Positions 1 to 11,956 of a DNA stretch of 64,000 nt are shown here, one piece after another (positions within the stretch are counted from its first letter, which is position 1; the number at the start of each line of letters is the position of its first letter). Under the pieces are notes generated by a model. That model was not told where the DNA came from. It saw only the letters and a list, made by a program, of their open reading frames with translations, and did no database searches. The position numbers were made by a program, and so were the translations under genes. Source of the DNA: Rotaria socialis (taxonomy: Eukaryota; Rotifera; Eurotatoria; Philodinida; Philodinidae). The DNA lies in the NCBI GenBank assembly GCA_905331475.1, contig CAJNYU010003162.1, positions 130,226 to 194,225 of the forward strand, in the 5' to 3' direction.

Positions 1-149
1 GTACACATTTCACAACCGTTTTACCATGAAAGTGTCAACAGGTAATGCCAAAAGGTTTTATATTCTTTAGGAACAAAAGTAGTCTGTAAATCTGATGATC
101 GAAAAATACAGAAAAGTAACATAAATAAATCCATCGTAGATAGATCATA

Positions 150-662
150 TTAAAGTTTTGTTTCTGCTAAACCACATCGTCGACATGCAGATTCAGTAAT
201 TTTATTTTCTGCAGTACAATTAGTGCATCTCCATATAATTCTATGCGTATTTTTGACTCGATCATTCATGGATTCGGCTACGGATATTGATGATAGTGGT
301 ATATTTCTATCAAGAAATGTAGGTTTAAGATAATTTTGATCTACCATAGTATCAGTTGATTCTGTAGTTGGCATCGATTCTTGATCTTCATAATCATATT
401 CATCGGGTGCTGGTAAATTGTTTTGTGATTGTTTAGTTTTTTTTCTTCGAAAGATTCTTTTAATTGATTCATCAAATGATAAAAGATCATTGTGTAATTG
501 ATGCATGGATGCATCATTTTCAATCGCTTCACCACCAAAATACTTTGCAGGTAACTTACTCACTTCAGCAACGACTTCGTCAGTTGTTACAGCATTTGCA
601 ACGGTACCAAAAACTAGATCGTTGATATTCCAATTTTCATTGCCAGATTGCATATTCCCCAT
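150..662 (-). CDS. RanBP2-type zinc-finger protein, 170 aa
   Basis: Intronless frame from ATG 660-662 to a stop at 150. The only recognisable domain is a C-terminal RanBP2-type zinc finger: W142, C144 and C147, N151, then C158 and C161. This fold binds single-stranded RNA or ubiquitin in other proteins. The first 135 residues hold a basic patch (about 68-78) and an acidic stretch (about 86-95) with no domain I recognise. No signal peptide or membrane segment is visible. The Rho gene lies upstream on the same strand. I cannot name an orthologue, and whether the finger binds RNA or ubiquitin cannot be told from sequence alone. Confidence 0.72.
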   Translation of the reverse strand: MGNMQSGNENWNINDLVFGTVANAVTTDEVVAEVSKLPAKYFGGEAIENDASMHQLHNDLLSFDESIKRIFRRKKTKQSQNNLPAPDEYDYEDQESMPTTESTDTMVDQNYLKPTFLDRNIPLSSISVAESMNDRVKNTHRIIWRCTNCTAENKITESACRRCGLAETKL

Positions 663-1106
663 GATTGATTACGATAGAGGAAGCCAATAAGAAAACAAAA
701 TATTAAATAGAAAATACAAATGCAAAAGCTGTTTTTTGCCACCTTTTACTATATTTTTTCATGTATTCATTGAAGCGAAAAATCATGCCTACGATTGACT
801 AGCTATTTTATTGGTTGATAACTTTCATAGAAACTGATGAATACTTGTATCGAATATATATATATAACGATAATGTACCAAAATAAAAACAAAACCAACA
901 ACATCCACCAGAACAACAAAAAAAATGTCATATCGAATATACAGTTAAAAAGACTGAGCGTTTGATACATTCATATAAAGAACACATAAACGAACTGACG
1001 AAAAATTGAATGAATACTGACCAGCAAAGGAGACAAATAAGTTTAATTGACATTTATTCTATTTTGTTCACATCACTGTTAATTTAATTAAATGCGAAAG
1101 TTGACT
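663..1106. other. Intergenic spacer
   Basis: AT-rich spacer between the zinc-finger gene and the 3' end of the Rho gene. It should hold the upstream region of the former and the 3' UTR of the latter. No further coding frame or repeat was seen. Confidence 0.5.
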
Positions 1107-1799
1107 TTATGAACAACAACATAGAATTCCTGTACGTTTCAATGTTGTTGGAGTAAGTGCAGCTAAAATAGCCGTATCGAATGTTTCTTTAAGATTTTCT
1201 TGTGTTAATGCCGAACATTCTATATATGCATATGCTCCATAGTCTTTAGCTGCACGTTCACCTTGTTCACGTGTTATTGGCTTTTGTTTTGATTTTGCTA
1301 ATAATTCAACATCAGCTATACTTGTGCGAAGATCTATTTTTGTTCCGACAAGAACAAATGGTGCTGTACGTGATGATGATGATTGACGAATTTCATCAAT
1401 CCACATTTTCAGGGCATTATTAAACGATGCTGGAGACATAACACTGAAGCAAACAAGAAATACATCAGTATTTGTATAAGAAAATGTACGCATCAATTCA
1501 AAGCCTAAAAGTAAAAAGAAATTCACAGCAATATTTTTATTAAAATTAACTCATTTTTCGTTAAATATCATACCACTTTGACCAGCCGTATCAAAAAGTG
1601 CAAGTGTATATGGTTCGCCACTAATCATCACAGTAACAGAATAATTATCAAATACAGTTGGAACATAAGATTGTGGAAATGTATTTGTTGTGTATGATAT
1701 AAGCATTGATGTTTTACCAACACAACCATCGCCTACACAAACACATTTTATTGTTTTATTTGTAAAATTACCACCACTTTGATTCGATGTATTAGGCAT
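1107..1799 (-). CDS. Divergent Rho-family small GTPase, 207 aa
   Basis: Two exons, 1799-1574 and 1504-1107, joined by a 69-nt GT-AG intron with phase kept. All GTPase boxes are present: P-loop GDGCVGKTS near residue 21, switch [20 protein letters not shown] and ECSA, plus a C-terminal CaaX box CCCS for prenylation. It should act as a GTP-dependent membrane switch controlling actin or polarity, in the Rac/Cdc42/RhoU-like range. It is odd in switch II: the residues after the catalytic Gln read Ser-Gly-Phe, where Cdc42 and Rac have Glu-Asp-Tyr. The usual polybasic stretch before the CaaX box is also nearly absent. A splice acceptor (AG at 1803-1804) lies 3 nt upstream of the ATG. It belongs to the Rho family; the subfamily is unclear. 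Confidence 0.9.
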
Positions 1800-3344
1800 T
1801 ATCTAAAATGAAAAAAGATGACATTATTCATCAAACATCGGACTTTGCATATATACATTTTTTTCTAGCTCTCTTCCTTTCTTTTTCTGCATTTACATGT
1901 TGAATGTTTCTGTTAATGATTTACTGGTGTCTATCAATTACATTGGTGGAATAGAGAAGAGAGAGAGAGAGAAAACAAGAGATAAGAAAAAATGAAGAAT
2001 GTAGATGATTTTCAAAATAGAAAGGGGGAATATCGCATTGAAGTGTGTACAGACATTTATATTGTTAATGTTCTCCATTGATAAAATACCATAAAAACAA
2101 AACAACAAAGAAAAACTAAATTATAGTTTTTTTTATTGACATTGTAATACAAACAATGCTAAATACAAACCAGAGGACGAGACGGTAAACATAGAAATGA
2201 ATATACGATTAACATTTAGATTCTCTAAGAATGGGTTAGATTTGAAACTAATGAAGTAATATAATCTCTCATCTAGATTCTAGAATAAGATTACTGAGAA
2301 AAATTAAAATTATAACATAGCTGAATCTACGAATGACTAATATTAGTTTTTCTTACAAAGTTTTCTAAGAGAAGGACTTGAATTAGATGTTAATTGACAA
2401 TCATTATTGAATAAACTCATGCATAGTACAATGACCTTGTCATATTTGGAACTATTCTCTAAATAATACATACATATTTATTTTAACTAACTGAATCGCA
2501 ACAATATTAAACAGTGTTCTTCGTTCTATTAATCACTTTCAGAAAACGCCTGTTAATACTATTCATGTATACAACTGAAGAGAAACCTTAGAACTCTTTA
2601 TAATAGAAAATTATTATTGGCTTTGTTCCTGCGGCTTTGACGGCATCGTTTTTCATTGGTAATCAATGTGCCATTGGTGGTCCTCTGGCGACCTCCGTTT
2701 AATTTTCTTTTATTGTATTGGTTCAATTGTCTTGTCTGTCAGCTGTATACAGTGAGTCATACACCCAAATGCATTATTATCCATCATGAGACAATTACTA
2801 TTCTCAATATGAAGTACTCTAAGTGAAAGCAGGCAAGAACGATTTTGAAAAACTATTGTACTTTGTCTCTTACTAACAAAACATACACAATACCATGATG
2901 GTACTTTGAAAAATGATCTAACATTTTTCTAATTAGTGACATCATATTCTAGGTATATGTGCATGTTTTTCTTGTTTATAGGTTGTACTTGTAGATGCAG
3001 CTATAACGTATTTAGCCTAGTTTGTATGTCTAGGTTTCCGTGGAAATCTATATATTTATTCTTCTCATTTTTTTAGTCTCAGAGAAACATTTTTTCGTAA
3101 ACTATTTGGAATAGTAACACTCTTATTTTTCTTCAATCATTCAGTCACCTTGTTAATTTGTATTGCTCTTTCATATAAAATAAAGTATTGAAAGATACTT
3201 TATCATTAAAAAGAACAGGTCCCTAAAAATACTTTGTTTCAGATTCGTAATAAGAACTGTAACTGATTATCATTCACAACTTAAACGTTTATTTTGTGAT
3301 CATTATCGTAAAATGAAATTACTGGTTTTTATTTGGTTAAAAAT
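1800..3344. other. Intergenic region
   Basis: About 1.5 kb of AT-rich sequence between the divergently transcribed Rho and CTDNEP1 genes; it presumably holds both promoters. There is a short (GA)n run near 1955-1972. A slightly GC-richer patch at about 2620-2700 matches nothing else I noticed in the window. No coding frame is supported. Confidence 0.5.
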
Positions 3345-4533
3345 ATGCTCCTAATGCCTTCGTCTACAGTAATTCGAATACAACGAGCCCCATCAATAAA
3401 TCGAAATAATTATTCAAATACTAATGATGATAAAAAACATACGTTAAGCATGTTTCGCTTATTTATTCATCTGCTTGATTATATTTATCTATTTAATATA
3501 AATATATTTCTTCATGTATTATTACTTCTTAAACGAATATTTAAATTTTTTTCTGGCTTTTTAAGTTTTGTTTTTGTTTCATTGTGTGGATCAAGGAAAA
3601 AAGTAAGAATATTCAAATTTTCTTAGATAGCTAAAAAAATAGTTGATTATTTAGCTTATCCAATTTCAATCAGTTAAATACTATACTTGTCCTCTTCAAC
3701 CCTTATCACTTCATCGATTGCGTATGTTTAGTTTTTTGTTGTAATATATGCATGCTATAAATATTGTTTTTTTTCTCTTTGAAAGATTTTCTTCCAAGGA
3801 AAATTCTGGTATTAGATTTAGACGAAACCTTAATTCATTCTCATCATGATGGTTTAATACGTGCTGTAACAGGGAAACCAGTAGGACCACCAGATTTTAT
3901 AATACCTGTCGAAATTGAAAAACATCCTGTACGATTTTTTGTTTACAAACGACCACATGTTGATTATTTTCTTGAAATCGTAAGAGAATGGCTTACTCGA
4001 ATCAGTATGTTTTTCATTGTGTTTATCTAATTATTTTAGGTTAGTAAATGGTATGAGCTTGTTGTATTTACTGCATCCATGGAAATTTATGGCGCAGCAG
4101 TTACCGATAAACTAGATAATAATCGAAATATTCTTTCTCGGCGATTTTTTCGACAACATTGTACATTAGAATCTGGCACATATTCAAAGGATTTATGCGT
4201 TGTTAATAATGATTTATCACGAATATTTATTTTGGATAATAGTCCTGTAGCTTATCGTTCTTATCTATTTAATGCCATTCCTAGTAAATGAAAATTTCTT
4301 TTTTTAAATTTCGCTAACACAAAATCTTTCGCGACTACTCTTTTCTAGTTAAATCATGGTTTTTTGATCCAACAGATACTTGTCTTTTATCATTACTTCC
4401 ATTTCTTGATGCATTAAGATTTTGTCGTGATGTACGTTCTGTATTAGCAATGAACTTACATTTACATCGAAATTTAACAATGACAAATCCGAATTCATTG
4501 ATCACACAAGTTTTGCCATCATCGACATCATAA
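3345..4533 (+). CDS. CTDNEP1: CTD nuclear envelope phosphatase 1 (Dullard)
   Basis: Five exons: 3345-3602, 3655-3721, 3786-3979, 4040-4283 and 4349-4533, giving 315 aa in an unbroken frame. The N-terminus carries hydrophobic segments (about residues 35-80), the expected membrane anchor. The HAD/FCP1 phosphatase core has the catalytic motif DLDETL, followed by [30 protein letters not shown] and a closing block ending [13 protein letters not shown]. All of these match animal Dullard closely. In other animals the enzyme dephosphorylates lipin at the nuclear envelope/ER and restrains BMP signalling. The first ATG of the open frame was taken as start; upstream TTG is not plausible here. The C-terminal tail after NLHLHR is longer than in vertebrates. 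Confidence 0.93.
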
Positions 4534-5011
4534 TTATATTTCAAATTTTGTTTTTCGATACTGTTGATTGTTTTCTTTTTGTTGTTGTCCGTTTCTTTCT
4601 TTTTGTATTTATTGTGTATTGCTTCGTATATGTATGTTTGTATGTGTCTCATGAGAACGAAAAGAAAAACGAAAAGGCCGGCTACGTAGCCAGGCAGAAC
4701 AAGTTACTTTTGTTATTCTATACATGTTCTCTTATGCTATAACGCCAATGAAGAAACAGAGAGTAGTGACAAGCTCGTATCCTTCGCCTTTTCTATACAT
4801 TGCACATGATTTACTGAGTAAATTTGCATACAATACGTCTTTTGTCGTTATTCTCTTTCTCTCTTTTGTGTATGTGGGGTGAAGACGAAACGAAGGTATT
4901 CAATCTCGTCTATTCTATTCGTCACCAATAAGTATTAGTTGTGTGCTCACGCATTTTTTTGTTGGAAGAATCGATCGAAACACAATAATAAAAAAAGAGA
5001 AGGAACTTGAT

Positions 5012-5760
5012 ATGATGTCAAAAACGAATGATCAAACAAAGTCTGGCCACGTCAAACAAAGTAAAAATACTAAAGCAAAAAAAATTTACTTCAAAATTCA
5101 GTAGTCACACTTTGCTCTATTTTATAGTTTGTCAACATTTTTTAGCACATGCTGATTCAGGTTTAGCTCATCGATTGCAAGAAGAAGAATGTAAGCTTGA
5201 TGATTATTTTAATTATTTTAATGTTGATCTAAGATGATAGTTGCTGTACATTTTGATCGAAATCGTACACATCGACATGAATCACGTCTGGGTGTCAAAA
5301 CTGCTCGTGGTGTCGAAGAAGAAGAAAAAAAAGAATATTTTGCAAAACAATTAGATTTTTACCAACAAAAACACAAAATGTTAGTGTTTATTTTGTAGTC
5401 TTATGTAAAAACTTGTTTTTATTCTTTGTTTTTTGCTAAAAATGATAGAGAAGAAAATGATATTGCATTAGCACGAAAGTTACAAGAAGAAATGAAAATT
5501 AAATCAAACTCCGTCGATCGTACTGATCATAATTCTCATCATGATTCTTTTAATGATCAGGTATTTAAAAAACATTATGAATCATACTTATCTTATTATT
5601 ATTTTTTTAACTATGATAGAATCCTTATGAAGAAATCGATGACTCAACAGCATTTGATGATATAAGTAGTGATGAACAACTAGCACGAATTTTACAAGAA
5701 GAAGAACAATTATTAGCATCTGCAAATGTTCATTCGCATGTTAATCCAAAATTTAGATGA
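5012..5760 (+). CDS. CCDC50-like (Ymer) small protein, 167 aa
   Basis: Model of five short exons, 5012-5060, 5128-5190, 5241-5379, 5449-5560 and 5620-5760, keeping phase throughout. The protein is built around repeated A-(R/H)-x-LQEE segments (AHRLQEEE, ARKLQEE, ARILQEEE), each followed by acidic or charged helix. The first block, CQHF...GLAHRLQEEE, aligns with the N-terminal region of coiled-coil protein CCDC50/Ymer. In mammals that protein binds ubiquitin through such motifs and modulates EGFR and NF-kB signalling. This copy is much shorter than the vertebrate protein (about 300 residues or more). Exon 1 is the least certain part, because its end was chosen only to keep phase and a plausible donor. 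No other domain is present. Confidence 0.66.
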
Positions 5761-6361
5761 TTTTTTAATACTTTGTTTTTCAAATCGAATGTATATTTTT
5801 TCATTATGAACACAAATCACAGCATAATAAGTTTGAACTACAAAGTTCTTTTTTACTATTCAAACTTTTACTTTTATTCTTTATGATTTCGATTATATCA
5901 GATGAGAGATGATGAAAACGTTTTAGGTATCTCCTTACGAAAATAGATGATCTGAATTTAGAGTCAGATTTTTGAACAACTAGATGAATAGTACTATGCT
6001 AAATTTTCATAAATTCATCCTGAATAGTAAAGAAGAAATAATAATTCATAGTATGAAAAATTTTATATTATATTATCTAAAAATTTGATCACGGTAATGA
6101 TTTTTTAAGAACTTTCCGAACGGGAACAGTCAGGATGTAAACATTTTTAAAATAATGAAGCCACATATTTAATTAGGTATCTAAGCAAGATTGAGACGAT
6201 TATAATAAAAGTTAAGAAGTCTGCTAAAAATATTAGCACAATATAATCATTTTTTTCAGGATGAGTGATGATGTGATTACAAAAACAATATTTGGTCTCA
6301 TGTGTTATATTAAGAAATCAATATATCTCAGTTCTTTTGGTCCTGATGTAATTTCTTTATT
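5761..6361. other. Convergent intergenic region
   Basis: AT-rich DNA between the 3' ends of the CCDC50-like gene and the F-box fragment. No coding frame supported. Confidence 0.45.
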
Positions 6362-6781
6362 TTAATAATTAAAAAATTGGAAATTGAATTTCTTACCTTT
6401 AAAGACACTTATAGCTGTTTTCTCGTCAATATTATACACGCCAAGCCCACTTAAATTAGGATAGTCAATTGTAAGAAGAATACGCTCCAGAGATAATGAT
6501 TCAAGATTGAGCCACTTTATTTGATTATGAATTTTAGGTAAAATTTCTAAACAAAATCGATCGAGTACTGTATCAGGTAATGGGCAAATTCTATTATTTG
6601 AGACAACTCGCAATAATGTTAGACAACTAGTAAAAATTGAATCTCGTAGAATTTGGTTGAGACGCATATTGACACCCATTAAAAAATACAGTATTTGAAC
6701 TTTGTGCAATTTTTTAAAAATTATCGTAAGTATCTCATCAGGCAAATCCATTAGTTGAACTAGTGATTGTGTCATGCTCAT
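6362..6781 (-). pseudogene. Truncated F-box protein gene (bdelloid-type family)
   Basis: 139-aa frame starting with an F-box (LMDLPDEILTIIFKKL, residues about 10-25), followed by the linker CPLPD..LDRFC..ILPKIH..IKWLNLES. I associate this linker with the very large F-box family of bdelloid rotifers. Full-length relatives continue for several hundred residues; here the frame stops shortly after the ILLTIDYPNLSGLGVYNI segment. A GTAAG donor-like sequence is present just after VFK (near 6396), but no convincing downstream exon of the family follows on this strand. It is probably a truncated or decayed copy rather than a working SCF substrate adaptor. An intact short isoform cannot be excluded. 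Confidence 0.6.
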
Positions 6782-7349
6782 ATATTCATATGTCAGTTAT
6801 TTTTCGTTCATACGCGTTAAAAATTAGATAAAAAGAATCATTTATTCAATTTTACCGCTGCTGGCGATGAGAATAATGGATTGTTTTGCCTCAGCATGTC
6901 GATAAAGAAGGAAAAAGTTCCTAGTTACGTGAACCAATATCAAATTCACTACATGTGGCGCTCTTTTTTATTTTCCAATGAGCCAAATGTGAAATTAATA
7001 GTAATCAATCGGAAAAGTTATGTTTTGTGGAACTATATTTTTATTTTACTTTTTTAAAATCTTGATACCTAGAATTAATTGATTTAAGCTGGCCAATAAA
7101 AACACAGATGTACTTTAGCGGCTTATTATCCGAAAAATCACAGTGAAGCCAAATTATTTGACTGCGTCCGAAAAATTATTCTTATTCAAGAAAAATTTAT
7201 CTTCAAGAGAACCTTAGAAAAAATTTCACCATATATATCGACACTAAGTGCATTAGCATGCTAGCGATTCAAGAATAAATCGAGGATTCATCATTGTTTA
7301 TGGGTAGATTACCTGCAGTGTTTCTAATAGGAGATCTGCCAAGCAGACA
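6782..7349. other. Intergenic region
   Basis: AT-rich sequence upstream of the F-box fragment, ending at the TIR element. No gene seen. Confidence 0.45.
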
Positions 7350-7986
7350 TAGGATCTTTGAGGTCAGGATTTGACTATTGTCTGTCGCGATTCTGCTAGA
7401 TTACGTTCCCAATTGACACACGCAGTTTCCAAATACATCTTGAAAAGCTTTATCCGATGAAATAGTTTTGTTTTGAGAATGATCTTTCATTCAGCCTGAA
7501 AACCTGAATCACTGCAAAAAAACACGTGCAAAACGCAATAAACACTCGTAGAACTTGCCGCGATTCGCTCAGGATAACTGAAGAATTACGACCTCTATTT
7601 TTCTATCGTACGAATACCACACAGCAAATTTATTTCTGTACAAATCTCTGAGTGCGCGGCTTGAAAGTAACGAATATCCCAATGTGCACGGATTGAGTTC
7701 TTGTTGAGCTGAGTTGAATTTCACAAAGTTGATCCAATCGGACTCCTACAGTCCACATTTTTCCAGGGAAGACTACTTGATTGACACATTTGTAGTTTCA
7801 AAATAAAATTCTACTCTCACGCTGTTTCTTAATTTGTCCAGCTATTGGGGGCGTGGAATCAAATGATAAATCTATGCAGCCGATAGAGCTCATCCAGTTC
7901 TATCTGGAACTGCGATGTTATATGTGGACACTATTCCTGAACGAATCGCGACAGACAATAGTCGAATCCTGACCTAATATATCCTA
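7350..7986. mobile_element. Non-autonomous DNA element with ~44-bp terminal inverted repeats
   Basis: The left end (7350-7393) and the right end (7943-7986) are near-perfect inverted copies sharing TAGGAT, AGGTCAGGATT and TTGTCTGTCGCGATTC. A third degenerate copy of the inner end (GCGATTCGCTCAGGA) lies inside at about 7562-7576. No transposase frame lies between the ends. No clear target-site duplication was found at either of two possible boundaries, so the exact ends are uncertain by some 10 bases. Confidence 0.72.
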
Positions 7987-10900
7987 CGTTTAAAAATGCG
8001 CTTCTATTGTTTTGCCATGAGATAACTATTTCCATAGTATCGGTGTTATTTTTCAGTTAATTTATTTTGTATGTTAATAAATGCATATCTCTATTTAAGA
8101 TGTTTTGTTGATTTAAATGCATGATCAAATTCTTCTGAAAATGAGATAACCCGCTATTATATCAATACTTAGAATGCATATTTTTCTCGACACACACACA
8201 CACACACGGATAAATACTCACAAAGAGGAGAATTTTTTAGCATTTATGTGTAAACTGGTTCAGATATTAATATATAAAAAAGCATACCGAAATATGGCTC
8301 TGAAGGAGACTTCGGGCATCGCAGTGGCAATCAAAGAATGTATTGATACTGATAGAAGTGCAAGGGAAATACTGAAAATATATGGAAGCATCAATATAAT
8401 TCATCGTTATGTTAGAACAAGTTTAAAATTTAGAGATTTATGAATATTCATGATATTGTAAGCCATCGTATCATCGATAAATAAGCGTTGTTGGTTGATT
8501 TCGTAATTTATAGAAAGGGAAATTTAAAAATTGTCATAATTTATTATAATGGTTTCATGGATCAGAAACAAATTAAACATCACGATCTTGCAGAATCATG
8601 TATGATGTTGAAGTATGGTCTAATGCTAACATAAAAGAATCGGTATAATGATCATATCGTCTATAATAATCTACTAGAGAATATTCGATTTTGAATTGCG
8701 ATTGGTACTCTTCAATACTGTTCATCATCACTGAGTGTAAGTTGGTGATTTGATAGAAGATTTTCTATACTGGTAAAGACTACATCTAACCCATTTCATA
8801 TTCGATGTTTAATTAGATGTAGAAATATCAAATAAAGAACGGTATGGGGTCCTGATATGATATCACATTTGATTCTCTAACTTAAAAGTAGTAAATACTT
8901 ATTTCTTAATAAAATAACTTATCTTTATTTTTATTTTTATTTTTATCCTTGTTATCAAAATTAAATAAAAGCGATCCTCGACAAAGAACCGCGTAAGAAA
9001 AGGAGAAACAAGCTCCTCTCCATTGTTTCGTTTCCATATGTCAAGGTACCAGTTATCCTACAGCTCTTTTTCGTCTATTTTTTTTCTTCTTCAAAAATTT
9101 CACTCATTTTTTTCAAGAAGATAACTGCAATGATTGCATTCGCGTAAACACTATTGTTGGTAGTCAGTCTTATTATCATCATTTTGTTTTTTCTTTACCT
9201 TCTTCAATGCCGTGTTCTTCGTTCATGGTTAGTCTCTTAGTATGAACCGCATTTATTTATCTTCCACCGTAGTACATATATAAAATATAGGAATAGTAAA
9301 TGGTATATAGATAAAGTTGAATTGACCTAGGTCGACAATTGTGGACTTTGTATGCGACTGTAAACGATCGTGTATACAGTCCTATTTCTTCGTATACGGT
9401 CGTTTGCTTACCAGCGAAAGGTGTCTTTTAACAAATGACCGAAAAAAGCGAAGAGATCTTTCAAAGACGGACATTTTCACAAAATAATCGTTTCTCAATT
9501 CTCAAAAAATCTCCATGCATATTCTGATATTACTAGACAATAAAACGCCTACTACAGAGTATCCCATGAACCCACACTCATCACAGGTTTATCTTTAAAA
9601 TCCAAGGTTGATATATTATAACGTCAGATTTTCTATCACTGTAATATTCATAAACAAAATACTCGACTAATAGGAAACTAATTGATCTGAGACAGAATTT
9701 ATGAAGACATTAGTGCGTGTTTTTATCATATCTTTTCAATTTTGACACATTTAGGAAGACCATACACGAAGCACTGTAAGGGTTAAGTACTGTAGTCATA
9801 TCTGTAGAATGCTGTGAAACAATGAGAAGGAATGTTTCAGTTGCAACAAAGCTTTTCCTATATTTTTGTAGAGAATATGCAAAATAGTTCAATGTTTCAA
9901 TGTAATATAATATTGCTCGATTGTGGCGCTCTTATAAAAAAATATCTGTTGCAATTTGAAAATCTGTTCAAAATAAGATTTGTTTTGGTTTGAAATAAGT
10001 TAAAGGATTTTAAGGAGTTTTCATTCAGTTTTGTTTTCCTTTTTTCGATTGATCCATTTGAAACAAAGACTTTTAGTGTATTGAAAAATGTTTAAGTGTA
10101 AATAAGATATTCATGTGAGTATTTTTGCAACTCTTGGATCGTTTGCTTTTTCGCGAGTGAAAAGGTGACTTCTTCAACATTATGACATTATTGTTTTCTC
10201 TATTCTGCCAGAAAAATATGTTGACAAGGTTCTTTATGAGTTTTTCAACATATGACTATTTATTTTAAAAACAAAATTAGCTTTCTTGTTCTCCGTAAAA
10301 TATATCGGAATTTTGTTTTGCTGCGCTCTTCCCTCCCTCTCGCCGTATTCGATTATCGAAAACAGGTGAACATATAAATGCAAAGAAAAACTCTCTTCTA
10401 TTCTATTTGGCATCTTCTTTGTTGTAGTTTGTTATGAAATATATATTTATATATTTGAAATGAAAATAGATAGGATTCCAACCTTATAGGCTAATATCTA
10501 GGCTGCTTGAGTATAAAACAACGAATAAATATTGGGGTTTAACTAATTATACAAAACCTGTGTATTTACGACCGTAAGTGATTTGAAATTTGATCCGTAA
10601 ACAACCCCGGTAGTGTTCGTGCATGAACTTTATACCTCACTAAGTACGAAGCGGGTATATCCGACGTCATTACAGGCCGTATTTTGATCGTAAACAGCTG
10701 TTTTTACACTTTATTCACGTTGTTAACGCTCTTAAACGATGCCGTAACGTGTTTCATTTAGATGAGCTGGGGAAGCAATGAAAAGTTTCCGTATTTTATG
10801 TTTTACTTGAGTTTGCAGCTTATTAAAAGTTCTATTTTCGAATTCGAACTCTATAGGAGTAGCCTGTTTTCACAGATATTTTTCCTGTGAAGTAGACAAT

Positions 10901-11203
10901 TGACTGAGAGAACTTTTGACGTTTGTCATTTTCTTTTTTTCAAAAGAAAGTTGGAAGTATCATGAAAAAGATATTCAACATATTTTTTGTCAATATCAAC
11001 TATACGATTATGTGAGTGATCGTAATGAACAATTTTTTGATGCTATTGAACAAATAAGAACCAATTTTCTTCTGAGCAGGTAAATCTTGGGAATTTATTA
11101 GCAAAAGAAAATATCAAGTATATAGAATGAATCGGTGAAAGAGCTATTTATACTTTTTATGTCAAATAATTTCACGATATTGAAAAATAAAAATATGTTA
11201 TAT
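7987..11203. other. Gene-poor region
   Basis: About 3.2 kb without a supported gene. It holds an (AC)n run near 8192-8207, a TTTTA-type run near 8926-8947, and a moderately GC-richer patch at about 10560-10740. Frames of 60-89 codons occur, but none shows a domain, splice-site support or family similarity that I recognise. Confidence 0.45.
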
Positions 11204-11491
11204 AACCAAGCCGATCAGTTCGGTCACCAGATACTGTAGAAACCAAAAGAAAAGATACGCAATAATTGCCGTATCCTGTAGAAAGACACGAGAACATGGG
11301 AGTAGCATTCCAGTCGGACTCTTTCCAGATTTCTCTCGATTATTTCTAGTCGCTTCCTAATGGAAAGAAAAGGAATTGAATGCAATTCATCGGAAAAAAG
11401 TACGACAAATTTCTGGCCGAAACACAGCTTCCATGCTTCGTCGATTTCAGATGTTTTCCTGTGAAAACCGGTCCGTACTTCTCGGCCTAGG
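11204..11491. repeat. Foldback repeat family, copy 1 (degenerate)
   Basis: Related to the repeats at 28715-29002 and 39311-39595. It shares the left-arm block GGTCACC.GATACTGTAG, the AAACACGAGAA and GTAGCATTCCAGTCGG segments, and the inverted right-arm blocks TGGCCGAAA, AGCTTCCATG and GATGTTTTCCTG. It is the most diverged of the three copies and is clearly GC-richer than its flanks. The ends read CCAAGCCGA and TCGGCCTAGG. Confidence 0.7.
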
Positions 11492-11956
11492 ATATGATAT
11501 CGAAGCGTCTGACTTGAGAAGTAGAGTTCAACTCTGTTGATGTTCTCCTGAATTCGTTGTTACATAATATGTTTCTCTCCGACCTGATGAGTGATAACAC
11601 TGTATTATATAATAAAGAATTTCCCAAGTTAATTTATAACAATTATTTTCATATTGATTCGACTCTGCTATTTTGTATTATACTTGACGTTAATGTCTAG
11701 TTTTTTCGAGTTTTCGGTTCTAATTTAATTTAAATAGTTGAAGGTATTAATCAGTTGTTGTTTTTGGAATACTTACAAGTGATATAAAAAAAACACGTAA
11801 TATGGCACAATTTATGTTAGAAGCTCAAATAAAACGATGTTATCTACATTTATTTTGTGAATCTTTTTTCAGAATTTTTATATTCATCGTAACACTGATA
11901 TTTCATGTAAACATCAGTCTCATTCAATATTATAGTGATTCATAAAAAGTTGTATA

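Noticed and set aside
8174..8443. 89-codon frame with a possible helix-turn-helix
   Set aside because: It starts in an (AC)n run, no transposase signature could be confirmed, and no continuation was found.
9365..9405. Small inverted repeat around GTATAC
   Set aside because: Too short, with a long loop and no companion copies; not distinguishable from chance.
10560..10740. GC-richer patch resembling a repeat
   Set aside because: No inverted ends, no second copy in the window and no frame; left as unassigned.
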